DNA from: Dendrolimus kikuchii
Lineage: Eukaryota; Arthropoda; Insecta; Lepidoptera; Lasiocampidae
Assembly: GCA_019925095.2 (NCBI GenBank)
Contig: CM034412.1
Location: forward strand, 5,515,501 to 5,579,500
DNA length: 64,000 bases
Direction: 5' to 3'
A model generated the notes under the pieces. That model was given only the letters and a program-made list of their open reading frames with translations, had not been told where the DNA came from and did not search any database. Below, in pieces: positions 12,801 to 23,200 of the stretch. The stretch's first letter is position 1, and each line of letters begins with the position of its first letter. A program made the translations under genes and the position numbers.

Positions 12801-15369
12801 TCAATGCAATTGCAAGTAACAGGGATGAAAATAGGATAAATGTGATTTCAAGAAATTGGAATAGCTTCCTCCCATATGCTCCAAAGTTTATACAATATTT
12901 AGCTAGACGTGTTGCTGGGGAGTTTCTTGCCGCTTCTTCTCCTTTACAGCATCAACACGTTGCGAAGCGGTGTACATAGAATAGGAAGTAAAAAATTAAA
13001 TTTTAACTTACATGTATGACCTTCAAAAAGTGTTCTCCAGCGGAACTTATTTTGAATAAAAACTTGAATTTGGATTTGAATATATGACCCAAATCACTTG
13101 AAAGGGTGTTTGCTTAAGTTTAAGTGATTGTAAGCTATCTTTGCACACTTTGATCTATCGCAAATGTTGTCACACCGATTTGTGGTAATAACAGTGGTGC
13201 TACATAAAAAGCTTTATATATATCCAAACATAATATATCAATATATACTTGTGTTAATTAATAATATGGCGACATTATTTTCAAATGCCGTGGGTTCGGA
13301 TTCGGGAAGCATGAACCACTTGGGCAGTTTTCTGACCTAATGAGCATATTCTTGTGTGATCTTCAATCTGCCTTGGACGAGCATAATAAGATGACATATA
13401 CTGTCCGTTTATTATCAGTGGGCAGGCCTGAGCCCAGCAGTGAGACATTTATATGTTTTTTTTTTAATGTTTAAGGCTTGGCAACTAGGCCTTTAAGCCA
13501 GGCGCAGTTGTTGTAGGCTACAATCCACACCATTCAACGGAGTTCTTGTGAAAACTCGAAAGGCCACATTTGACTAAACAGTTCACATTTCTCACAAAAA
13601 CATATAATTACTACTCAAAAACTATCAATATCCTACAACTATTGTTCATTTTAGAGTAATTTTACACATTTTTAGAAAATAAAACTGCACAGCACAACCC
13701 TTCCCTTTCAGTTCCCGCCAAAAATTCCCATTTATATGTTGATACTACATATATTCATAGAGGAGAGCACTCAAATGCACTGAAATATTTTTATCATCTT
13801 AGAAAACATAGCAGCCCTATAGATTTTATGCAAGCAAACAAACTTATGACAACACAAGTTTTTACAAGTAATACGAGTCTAAGATTATTTATGTATTTAT
13901 ACTAAAACAATACTACATATATGTATTGAAGACAAAAACGATTGAATGAATATATATTATACGGGTAAAGTAATAAAAATTTCAATAAATTAAGTGTGAT
14001 GCGTGATACATGCATGCTACTCAGGCAAAACCAGATGTGTGACAAAACTTTCGGCGCTAGATATTGATTACGCGAGGTATTTGTGTGACACAAAAATTAA
14101 TTAACTTAAACTAAATCAATCGATCAGTCATATAGCTTTTAATCAATTTCTCGTTATAATCGGTTAACTTGGTTAACGATTTGGATGGAGGTTTCAATCC
14201 CTAAATATGTTGTAATGAGAACTGTCAAATCGGCCTTCTTCTTTTGTGATTATTATAAAATTATTTCTATCATGATATTTTAAAACTAAGATGGTTGGGT
14301 GTACTTTTTATGCATGTTCTTTTATATGTTTAATAATGTTAAAATTTATTGTAACATAAGTCCGCACCCCTATTATGGTGTTTACAGAAACCCAGTCTTC
14401 CGTGTTTGGTGAAAAACTCCGTCAGCAAGTTGAAGACCGATTGAAGTTCTATGAGACTGGTGACATTCCCAAGAAGAATATTGAGGTCATGAAGGAGGCT
14501 TTGGAGGAATTACAACAGGTAAGACTTTCATCTATAATGTTAAGTCTTTAAAACAATTAAAAGCCTTTTCCCTTTAAGACAGAACCACCACAAATTTGTT
14601 CTTCAACTGTCACACACGGCTAATTGGGAAGCACCACAAATTTGTGGTCAAATACAGATAATTGAAACAAACGTTGAACTGATGCTTTCTCCCTCTAACT
14701 ACATAGAATTTGTATTAGAATAAAAGAGACAATTTTGATGGCAACTGGCAGCTTGTGTAAAAATAATATTAAATTTGGACCCTTAAAGGGGTTAATGGGT
14801 AGAGATATTATTCGTCTGTGGAGCTTCTTATAACAAGTAATACTTGACAATTATTAATTGGTATTATTATTTAACCATGTAAAGTGTTGCACTCATGATT
14901 GATTGAGATGAAGAAGCCTTAAGAAGTAAGGGCATAAAATATAATGAGGATGGATGCAAGTCCTGTGACAAAAAGAATGTTAAACTGGAAGATTGATGTA
15001 TACAGCTGTAAATATAGATTAAAACAGAGATGGAAGGATTGTGTGAAGGATGACATGATGATTTATGGTGTGACAGGACATAAGCCAGAATAGAATGCAG
15101 AAGAAAAAGACATTCTACTAACCCCAAGTGATTTGTAGAAGGTGAAAGTAAAGAGAGAAGCTGTATTACCGTGAAGTTTTACAAAATCCATTCAGTTGCT
15201 TTCAAGTGATGGAGTAAAACAAACATCCCTCTATCCAAACAAATGTTCTTGTTTAAATAGTATTTTTGTTGAATTTTAGGTTCAAGCATCAGAATTAGAT
15301 GTCAGTGCCAAGAAGAAGAAAAAGAAGAAGAAGAAGGAAAAGGCAGTAGAAGCTATGGACGAGGACTAG
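6847..15369 (+). CDS. NOP56: Nucleolar protein 56, core of box C/D snoRNPs
   Basis: Exons: 6847-6849 (candidate ATG only), 7101-7305, 8128-8295, 8990-9188, 10230-10493, 11596-11750, 12380-12550, 14388-14518 and 15280-15369 (TAG). All visible borders are GT-AG, and phases match throughout, giving 461 residues. Residues 2-69 ([16 protein letters not shown]...) are the NOP5-type N-terminal domain. Residues about 165-210 ([28 protein letters not shown]) are the coiled-coil region. Residues about 270-425 ([27 protein letters not shown]...[15 protein letters not shown]) are the Nop RNA-binding domain. The tail ends with a run of nine lysines and MDED, a likely nucleolar signal. NOP56 pairs with NOP58 and, with fibrillarin and the 15.5K protein, guides 2'-O-methylation of rRNA. 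The tail is shorter than the vertebrate KKE-repeat tail. The first exon is the weak point: exon 2 opens at an acceptor (GATATAG|AGC) with no in-frame ATG, and the only upstream ATG directly followed by GT that I found is AAAATG|GTTCGT at 6847. Confidence 0.95.
7927..8067. mobile_element. MITE family M, copy 3
   Basis: This is the clearest copy. It opens ATGGCTGGTTCCTATAT and closes with the inverted partner ATATAAGAACTGACCAT. Inside, CTTACCATCGGTTAAATT faces AACTTTAACCAAAAGTAAG, so the arms pair over roughly 60 bases. It sits in a NOP56 intron. The ends are TTTATGG...CCATTAAA. Confidence 0.7.
8349..8402. mobile_element. MITE family M, half copy 4
   Basis: Only the left arm remains (TATATCTTACTATTCATTC, then TTTTACCATTG...GATTGACAT). 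It sits 50 bases into the NOP56 intron that follows exon 8128-8295. Confidence 0.5.
10885..11000 (-). repeat. Dispersed repeat, pair of 15940-16070
   Basis: CACATCACTAGAAAATTGCC and CATGTCGACCTGTCGCAAA recur with few changes at 16018-16055. The terminal word CGACAGGTCGACATGGCAA also appears, inverted, at 15565. It looks like the end of a short inverted-repeat DNA element in a NOP56 intron. Confidence 0.4.
11200..11528 (-). mobile_element. RTE-like LINE 3' fragment (family A), copy 1
   Basis: The minus strand encodes [20 protein letters not shown]...[21 protein letters not shown] and ends ...YPATELA. This is the conserved C-terminal end of RTE-like endonuclease/reverse transcriptases found after the catalytic domain. 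The element 3' end (left here) runs into a short TATGTATG-type tail. It is about 100 codons long, heavily 5' truncated, and lies in a NOP56 intron 70 bases before exon 11596. Confidence 0.75.
12573..12745 (-). mobile_element. Helitron-type 3' end fragment
   Basis: On the minus strand the element ends CGCGGACGAAGCCGCGGGC-ACAGCTAG followed by T: a GC-rich hairpin followed by CTAG, the hallmark of a Helitron 3' end. The body carries the lepidopteran words for 'GGTCCAGCCGTTTC' and 'CAGACAGACAAAAATAAA' on the plus strand. The other end is not resolved. Its edge lies only 22 bases after the NOP56 5' splice site at 12550. Confidence 0.6.
12893..13083 (+). repeat. Dispersed repeat (family C), copy 1
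   Basis: Almost identical to 21102-21292: ATTTAGCTAGACGTGTTGCT at the start, GCGAAGCGGTGTACATAGAA in the middle, and a tail of AATAAAAACTTGAATTTGGA. The poly-purine, (TTTGAA)-like tail after AATAAA marks it as the 3' end of a non-LTR retrotransposon. Confidence 0.65.
13265..13463 (+). mobile_element. tRNA-derived SINE (family S), partial copy
   Basis: Keeps the second Pol III box region (GTGGGTTCGGATTCGGG), the body words ACCACTTGGGCAGTTTTCTG and GACCTAATGAGCATAT, and the 3' end GCCTGAGCCCAGCAGTGAGA followed by a T-rich run. The first Pol III box is lost. The full form is at 27382. Confidence 0.6.
13480..13735 (-). repeat. Dispersed repeat (family G), inverted pair of 37290-37510
   Basis: Reverse complement of the copy at 37.3 kb over long stretches, for example AGTTCACATTTCTCACAAAA, ACTATCAATATCCTACAACT and the GGCGGGAAC-like end near 13720. 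No coding frame is seen. It lies in the large NOP56 intron. Confidence 0.5.
14890..15130 (+). mobile_element. RTE-like LINE 3' fragment (family B), copy 1
   Basis: The plus strand reads as a broken frame with [26 protein letters not shown] and GVTGHKP, the C-terminal end typical of another RTE-like family. A second copy, inverted, is at 20130. Both have stops. It lies in the last NOP56 intron, 150 bases before the final exon. Confidence 0.65.
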
Positions 15370-15434
15370 CAGACGATCAAATTAAACGAAGTGTTGTAAT
15401 TGTCCAAGGGTTTTCATTAAATTCATGGGGAAAG

Positions 15435-15440
15435 AATAAA
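15435..15440 (+). terminator. NOP56 polyadenylation signal
   Basis: AATAAA lies 66 bases after the NOP56 stop codon, inside GAATAAATAATAG. It is the first such hexamer downstream of the gene. Confidence 0.7.
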
Positions 15441-16480
15441 TAATAGGAATGACTACCAAAACTGACGTGCATTTAAATCCTGATAAAGTTACAATATTTC
15501 GTTGGATTTTTAAACATTGATTTAAATGTTGAATATGTGAAAGTTTTGTGTATGTATGTATAGTTCGCGAGAGGTCGACATGGTAATCGGTATATGGGGT
15601 AAGTGGTGGGGGATCGCCTCATAGACTGCCTGCGCCATCTTAATATACTCAAGCACGAGAACTAGCCAGAGAAGTATTAAAAAATTGTGACATTGAACGG
15701 AAAAAATGTGCGTAAGCTCCGAGGCACGACTGGCGTTTACTCCTTAAGTACGATTATCTTTGAATATAAGGCGGTTAAAAGGCCTTCTGATTTCAAAACA
15801 CCTATATCTTACACTGATGGATATTATTTGAGATCTTATTTAAATGCATTAAAGTTCAAACTTGTATAATAAAACAACGCTTTTGAGTTAATGCTTGTAT
15901 TATTTCACTCTTCATAAATTTTCCATACCGGGGGCTCTTATATGAAAAATAGAAATTATATTCTCTTTTGTTGTGTACTAAAAAAATATCAATATCCACT
16001 ACCTGATATGTAAAGTCACATCACTAGAACCTTGCCATGTTGACCTGTCTCAAACTCTACAAGAGTCTTAAGTTCAATGTGGTATTCTTTGCCTTTTATA
16101 GTTATAATAAAAATAGAAATTATTATATTTTGGAGTTTTATTTATCCTTACAACTAATGCCTCTGCTTGAAGATAATTTTCTAAAACTTAAGTATCGAAA
16201 GTACAAAGTTTTTTTTCTATTCAATTAAAAATAAATAAAACATAAAAAGTTCAAAAATGAAGAAAAAGTACATATGGCGTATTTTTTATTATATACTTGA
16301 CTGACACGTTTGTCAAAGCTTTGTTTAGTCATTGCTAAACGTACAAACCTTGTAAATTAAAAAAAAATATGCTCAGACTTCACCTGCGACAATGTTATTG
16401 ACTAGTAATGTGTTAAAAATAACGCCGTTAACTCATAGAACACACACTGTTCACGCCACCGCGTAACGAACGATGATTCC
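15441..16480. other. NOP56-POLR1B convergent intergenic space
   Basis: No coding exon seen. It includes an imperfect terminal inverted repeat pair at about 15562-15585 (GCGAGAGGTCGACATGGTAA) and 16033-16053 (CTTGCCATGTTGACCTGTCT), which would bound a DNA element of about 490 bp. The right end matches the repeat at 10975. The rest is AT-rich. Confidence 0.45.
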
Positions 16481-16735
16481 CCGAAAAAGTAATTTACCCC
16501 GCACTTCCGCGTCTCAACGATCAGTCTGGATCGATCCGTCGTAAACACATTCACGCATCGCGCGCGCATTTAAGATATCCACCCAATTACAATACTAACC
16601 AAGTTCCAAGACCTTAGTGATAAGTGGCAAGTGAATCTAGTGTTATACGACAAGAGATATATAACAAGAGAACACGCACTGCTGCTCCTGTGTCGCAGAC
16701 ACTCCGGTTACTCAGCTCATATTATTACAAGTAAG
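16480..16735 (+). promoter_or_regulatory. Possible promoter and non-coding first exon
   Basis: A locally CpG-rich stretch (CCGCGTCTCAACGATCAGTC, CGCATCGCGCGCGCATTTAA) contains TCAGT, the insect initiator core, and ends at a good 5' splice site, ACAA|GTAAGT, near 16731. If real it would be the leader exon of a plus-strand gene running antisense through POLR1B, but no matching coding exon was found. Low confidence; it could be an unrelated CpG patch. Confidence 0.25.
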
Positions 16736-16989
16736 TCCATTTATCTCCAATCCCTCCTTTACCCTTGCACCCTTGAAATCTGGCAATCGGCCAGATCACA
16801 CACATACGTTTATCTATCAATATTTAGTCATTAACGATATCGCATCACAAATCACTAAACGCATAGCTATATCTGCATAAACCGGTCAATGACTATAACA
16901 TTGTCAGAGATGAAGCAGTAGCATAATAAGATGGAATAAAATTGAGCTCTAATTACGAATAAAGAACAACCATAGACAATTCAAATATT

Positions 16990-16995
16990 TTTATT
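16990..16995 (-). terminator. POLR1B polyadenylation signal
   Basis: The minus strand reads AATAAA 17 bases after the POLR1B TAG, giving a very short 3' untranslated region if used. Minus-strand polyadenylation signals further left have not been ruled out. Confidence 0.6.
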
Positions 16996-17012
16996 CTTCA
17001 TACATATTGTTT

Positions 17013-17207
17013 CTAAGTCAGCTGACCAGTGCAGTTAATCCTCACGTTAATATTGACACAAGCGAGTTGCGTAACAAAGAATTTGAATATATACGGAATG
17101 GCCACAGAGACCAAGTTGCCTTCACCGCAGAGACGGCAGCTGTCCTTACCATCCGTTGCGCCAATTATCGGGCCGAGTAGTGTTCCGCATTTTGTACAAA
17201 TTATGGC
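17013..17207 (-). CDS. POLR1B: POLR1B last exon: C-terminal zinc ribbon
   Basis: Residues 1062-1125. Four cysteines in two CxxC pairs (1065/1068 and 1085/1088, in [11 protein letters not shown] and DSCRLCGEG) bind zinc in the clamp of multi-subunit polymerases. The chain then reads [19 protein letters not shown], the conserved strand that contacts the largest subunit, and ends CTGQLT. The pair spacing is shorter than in the vertebrate protein. Confidence 0.93.
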   Translation of the reverse strand, partial: AIICTKCGTLLGPIIGATDGKDSCRLCGEGNLVSVAIPYIFKFFVTQLACVNINVRINCTGQLT

Positions 17208-20200
17208 CTGAAAAGAATATGTTATAATGGGTATGCAAGTAAAATCATCTATCTGATTGAAAGAAACAAGAAATTATTTAATTGGCACTACATTAATTCT
17301 ATATAATAATTTATTATCCAGTGTATGAGCGCGTAGGGGTATTTTAAGACAGATCTTATGGGCTCCACATTATCTACAGAACCGCGCTTTTCTGAATGCG
17401 AAGGATCCTTAAAAATTATATAAATGTTTCTGAATAACTTTTTTATTATTATTTTTTTATTGCAGGAGTTCAGCAGACAGGTAGACGGCCCACTTGATGG
17501 AAAGCGGTTACCATCGCCTATGGACATTTACAACACCAAAAGTGCTACAAATACGCTGCTGCTCTCTTAAAGCAGACTGGAACCTGGTCACTAATGCCGA
17601 AACACAACTCAAGGTTGTTATGACGACATACTTTAGACCAGGGGTGGTAGCCATCCAGTCGGGCAAACGCCCTACCACCTGGCAATTTTATTTATTTATT
17701 TAAGTCCAATGTAAATGAATAAAAATAAAAATAAGCAATCACAGGGGCAACGAACCAGCAGATTTCGAAAATACACCTTCTAGAATATTTATCTGTCATA
17801 GCACCACGTGAAAACTACTAAACGGATTTAAATGAAACTTGACATAATTTTTATTTCAATAAATGACGTCATTTCCGTGAGACGCATATAATCAAAAAGA
17901 TAGAAAGTAAAATGTACAAAAAAGAATCTATGTAAACCACGACGTTATTTATCGAATTATACTCTAAATTCAAACTGATTCCTGGGGTCCAAATCCGCTA
18001 TTACTATCTCGTCAAAATCGCCGGACACTATTGCCTCAATAGTGGTTCAAGGTTCGTCTGATTTCCGTGTTCCGGTAATTACAATGGCGTGCCCGTGATG
18101 CGTCACTCATATCTTTATATATATTTTTAAGCGTAAAGAAGCGAAATAAACATTTGAAATTTAGGTAGCTTTTCAAATTTATTTCGGCTAATGCCATTTG
18201 TGCTGACGGAAATAGCAATTATTTTCTGCTACTATTCCGCCGCGACGATATCGAGAATATATTGAGGATTTATTGGAATACGTATTTTAGACACTATCGC
18301 AATGGAATTGTACTTAGAAATCTTATGGAAATATATTGAAATAGCAGAATTGGACCTCTGGATATCAGTTGAATGGGTGTGTATGGCGCAGGACCGATGG
18401 CCGACGGAGCAAACAAGTCCTGGAGTGAAGACCGCGTAGCTGTTGAATGAGGAAGTCGGATGACAAGAATGAGTAGAGCAGTGTTGGGGAGGCCTACGTT
18501 CAGCGGTGAGCTGTGATTGGCTGACGACGACGCGACGGGTGTACGTTTTATTTTTTATTTAATTTATTTATCAAGACAACAAAATGATTACAACTCGTTG
18601 ATTTTATACATAACATAGAAAACCTCTGGGGTTTATATTAGTGCTATGGATATCTATGTCCGTAGTATTATGTTTCGTTTAGAAAGTGCATTTTAAGTTT
18701 ATTATTAATATTTATTAGTGTAATGCTTTCCCTAAACTCAACAGGTAAGTCATTTTTTTTAAATTATTATTATTAATATCTCTACGACCTCGAGTTCCGT
18801 ACCCTTTTTTACTGCTTAATTTCTATGAAAAATTTGAGACTCCATACACGCTTATTGTTTATTTTTGTTAGTGTATGTGACATTATATGTAGTAATTTTT
18901 CTGTTTTGGTGTACCTTAAGAATAACTTATTATAGTAATTTATTCTAATTATAATACTAAACTTATACTAATGTAGAGTGTATCTGTTACATGCTGGTGT
19001 TGTGAGGAAGTGCATGTGCAGTGTTGGCCTTATATCTATACTTATATATAGTCGTATCTAGTGCCATGTGTGTTGTTTTTTTCTTTTCTGTGCCTGGGTT
19101 ATTAATTTTTAGGCTCTTTGTGTGTCTTGGTTTGTTTGTGGAGTGTGCGTGTAATGCAATGCGATGGTAGTGCGTGTAGGTTTAAGTATGTGTATAAGTT
19201 TATTGTTAGTTATGTGTCAGGTAAGTCATTTAACAAGCGCGGAACTAAATATTCAGTCATGCGCTTGCCGTACATGTTGTTTGCCCGCCTCGTGACGAAC
19301 CGGATTTGGGCTATGGCTCGTGTATATACAGAGTGTTTTATTAGTTTGCAGGTCTTTGTTAAAAAAATGCTCTTTGAGCATCATTTTCTTAAACTGGTTT
19401 TCTACGGGTAAGACTTAACAGTGTTTAAAGAGATCTTTTTCATCGTTACAATATTTGTATAAGTACTTTTAATTGAAGATTATATTTTTTTATATAATAA
19501 GTGCTATACGTACGGCCGTAGCTGGTTAGGCCATACTGTATGAATGATACCGTACGTACCTCGCTCTTGTCTGAGCAATGGAAGAGTCTGTCCTGCAAGA
19601 GGAAGGAGGCGCCGTGCGAGATGAGGGCGTCCCTCTCCATCTCGCCCAGCCGCACGCCCCCGCCGCGCCGGCGCCCCTTCACCGGCTGCCGGGTCAGCGC
19701 GTCCATCGCGCCCGTCGTACGCACCTACACAAATTAATTACATCTCCTATCTCCTTAAGTTTTCACGACAGGTACACTCTTCAGGAAGACAATCCTCAAC
19801 AAACACAAGACAACGAGTTGTCGCTAACAAGGGTTTGGTTTCTGCCAAAATGACTTTTTTTTTCTTTCTTGTCGCGGCACGATTTACAAAAAGAAGGTAC
19901 ACACCGGTCCAGCCGGGTATGAAATCAGTACGCTCGCGCCGGTGTGTACACGCAATATCAAAATTGCCTATGACAAACGTTCATTTGTCTACGGCCAACC
20001 GCCAATATTCGAATATCAAGAACGAAACGACGACGAAATATTGTACGAGCAAGAAAATTTATTGTAAATTCGCAAAATATTAAAATATACGCATATTTCA
20101 AGCCAAAGGGTGCTTCATTGAAGAATTCCTACGCTTCAACCATATCCCAATTACTTAGGGTCGGCACAATATGTCTTTTCCTTCCACACTCCTCTACTCT

Positions 20201-23200
20201 GACATACATCTTCTGTCACACCACATATCATCATATCACCCTTCACACAATCCATCCATCTTTTTTTTTGGTCTACCTTTACATTTGTATCCATCAAACC
20301 CATTGAAGTTTAACATTCTTTTTGTCACGTGACTTTCATCCCTCATTATATGCCCACACCAACTTAATCTTCTTCCTCTTGTGTACTCATTTCTCACCTT
20401 ATCCACTCTTGTAACATCACACGTCGATCTCAACATTCTCATCTCAGCTGAGTGGAGACTATAGACTACTAGACAAAAAGTACTGTCCTCTTTCTTGGGG
20501 GTTGGTATACGCTTCTTCAATAAGATACCGAGTGAAATGTTAGATCTGCCTTTCACTAAATTTAAAACCAAATTAAAAGCATCTTGCTAAAAAGGAGATA
20601 CTACACTATTGAAGAATACTTAAATGACAAAAATTCATTTACATAGCAGCTTGCTCCAACCTGTTATACTAAATTTTGTACACATACATACATACATAAC
20701 TTCACGCCAGTTCCCTTGCGGGGTAGGCACGAACAACAGAGTGCCATTTAGGCTTATTCTTACACACCTCACTTGCCTCTTTGACATTCATAACTATTGT
20801 CATGCAAGCTCGTCTGTTCTTAAGGCTCCTGACAATTTTGTATAACGTTTTTATTAATTTTTACTGCTTGTAAGGAATTTGTGGAGACATATTGCAGCAT
20901 AACATTTTAGCACGTCATGTCATTATTATAACTATAATATTATTTTTATTTCCTTTCATTGTCTTGGTCTTATTGAGTATGCATTGTTTGCTACAACTCC
21001 ATTAATTCTTCAAAAAGTAATTCTGTAACATACTTCTGTACAAAACTTATAAAAAAAAAAAGAATTTGAGATATAAATAGAATATGAAATATAAAGAAAA
21101 GCAATATTTAGCTAGACGTGTTGCTGGGGAGTTTCTTGCCGCTTCTTCTCCTTTACAGCATCAACACGTTGCCAAGCGGTGTACATAGAATAGGAAGTAA
21201 AAATTAAATTTTAACTTACATGTATGACCTTCAAAAAGTGTTCTCCAGCGGAACTTATTTTGAATAAAAACTTTTGAATTTGAATTCGAATAGACTCATA
21301 ATAAGCAAGTGCCAAATCTCACCTGCCATTTATCGGAGACCATATGCCTGAGTCTCTGGTAGTGGATCACCCCGAAGAATATGTCGGCGGTCATCTCGCG
21401 GCCATCGACGCCGCTGTACATTCGCTCCGTGCCGTAGTAGTTATAACCGCCCAACTCTAGCAGACGACCAAAGTAGTCTATGGCCGTGTCCTTCTCGTTG
21501 AAACGGAAAGGTGTCGCGTCGTGGACCTGTCAATCGTACGAATAATGCCGATATTCTGTAAGAGCGTAGTATCACACCAATCGAGTTCGCCCTGTTTTTT
21601 TTTTTTATTTTTTTATTGCAGGAGTACAGCAGACAGGCAGACGGCCCACTTGATGGAAAGCGGTTACCATTGCCTATAGACATTTGCAACACCAAACGTG
21701 CTACAAATGCGCTGCTGCTCTCTTAAGGGAGACTGGAACCTGGTCACTAATGCCGGAACACAACTCAAGGTTGTTATGGCGCCATACTTTCGACCAGGGG
21801 TGATAGCCATCCAGTCGGGCAAATGCCCTACCACCTGGCTGTGGGTTGTTTTGTCGCCTCTTACGACAGGCCGCCCGGCCGCAGGAAATTGTATTCTTTC
21901 TCCGTTCCTGCACGGATAAAAATGTTCCACTGTAATCAAGATAATGATTACAGCATGGCTCTACGACGTCGAAACCAATTCCAAAATGGGGAAAAATACG
22001 TCCATCAACATAATTTAAGACAAGCACACATATGTATGTATATTTATGATAAATACTGTGTAAACTCTATGTAACATCACTTGATTTAACGTCGAAATCA
22101 CTTGGCTTTGGTTGGTTTAGCTTGTGTTCCATGGCGGAGGACGCAGTTTCCCAGGGCGAGGTCCTGTTGGCGGTGTCCTTAGACATCGCCAACGCCTTCA
22201 ACTCCTTGCCCTGGCCGTGCATCATGGAGGCACTCCGGTACTTCCGGGTGCCGTCCTACCTCCGCCGAATAGTCGGGGTATATTTATGTGAAAGAGCCGT
22301 CATCTACCCGGTCCACGAGGGATGGAATCGGCGAGCTATGGTGTGCGGTGTTCCACAGGGGTCGGTTCTAGGTCCCCTCCTGTGGAACATCGCATACGAC
22401 TGGATATTGAGGTGTCGGGTCCTCCCGGGCGTCAGCGTCGTATGTTACGCAGACGACACGCTGATCGCCGCACGCGGGAGGACCCATCGACAGGCGTGCC
22501 TTCTAGGCACGGCTGGGGTGTCGTCTATCGTAGGCAGGATCCGGCGTCTTGGACTGGAGGTGGCGTTGCAGAAGACCGAGGCCGTGATGTTTCACGGCCC
22601 TCGTAATCGCCCACCTCCAGATACCAGCATAATAGTAGGAGGCATCCGCATCGGCATCGGCGAGACCATGAAGTACCTGGGATTGGTCCTCGATGGCCGG
22701 TGGGATTTTTCGGCACACTTTCGGCAGCTGCTCCCCAGACTCAAGGGGGCGGCGGGTGCGCTATCGCGCTTGCTCCCCAACATTGGGGGGCCGAACGCCA
22801 CGTGTCGGAAACTCTTCGAAGGCATCGTACGCTCCATGGCCCTCTATGGGGCCCCAGTGTGGGCGGACCGCCTGACGGCCCGAAACGCTGCGCTGCTTCG
22901 TCAGGCACAGCGTGTATTGGCCGTCAGAGCAATAAGAGGATACCGTACGGTGTCCTTCGAAGTGGCCTCGCTACTCGCCGGATCCCCCCCATGGGACCTG
23001 GAAGCCAGGGTCCTAGCGTCGCTGTATACGTGGCGCAAAGAGGCCCTGGCCAGGGGCACCAGACCCGCGCCTCGCGAGATCGAGGCGTGCCGGTCGGAGC
23101 TCCGCCAGGTTGCCGTGGGGGTCTGGGAAGAACGCCTTCGACGCCCCAGCGCGGGCCCCGCCACCATCGAGGCGGTGAGGCCCGTCCTGCACGAATGGAT

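Noticed and set aside
19118..19411. Plus-strand frame of 97 codons
   Set aside because: It overlaps a dispersed repeat, shows no domain and has the composition of non-coding DNA.
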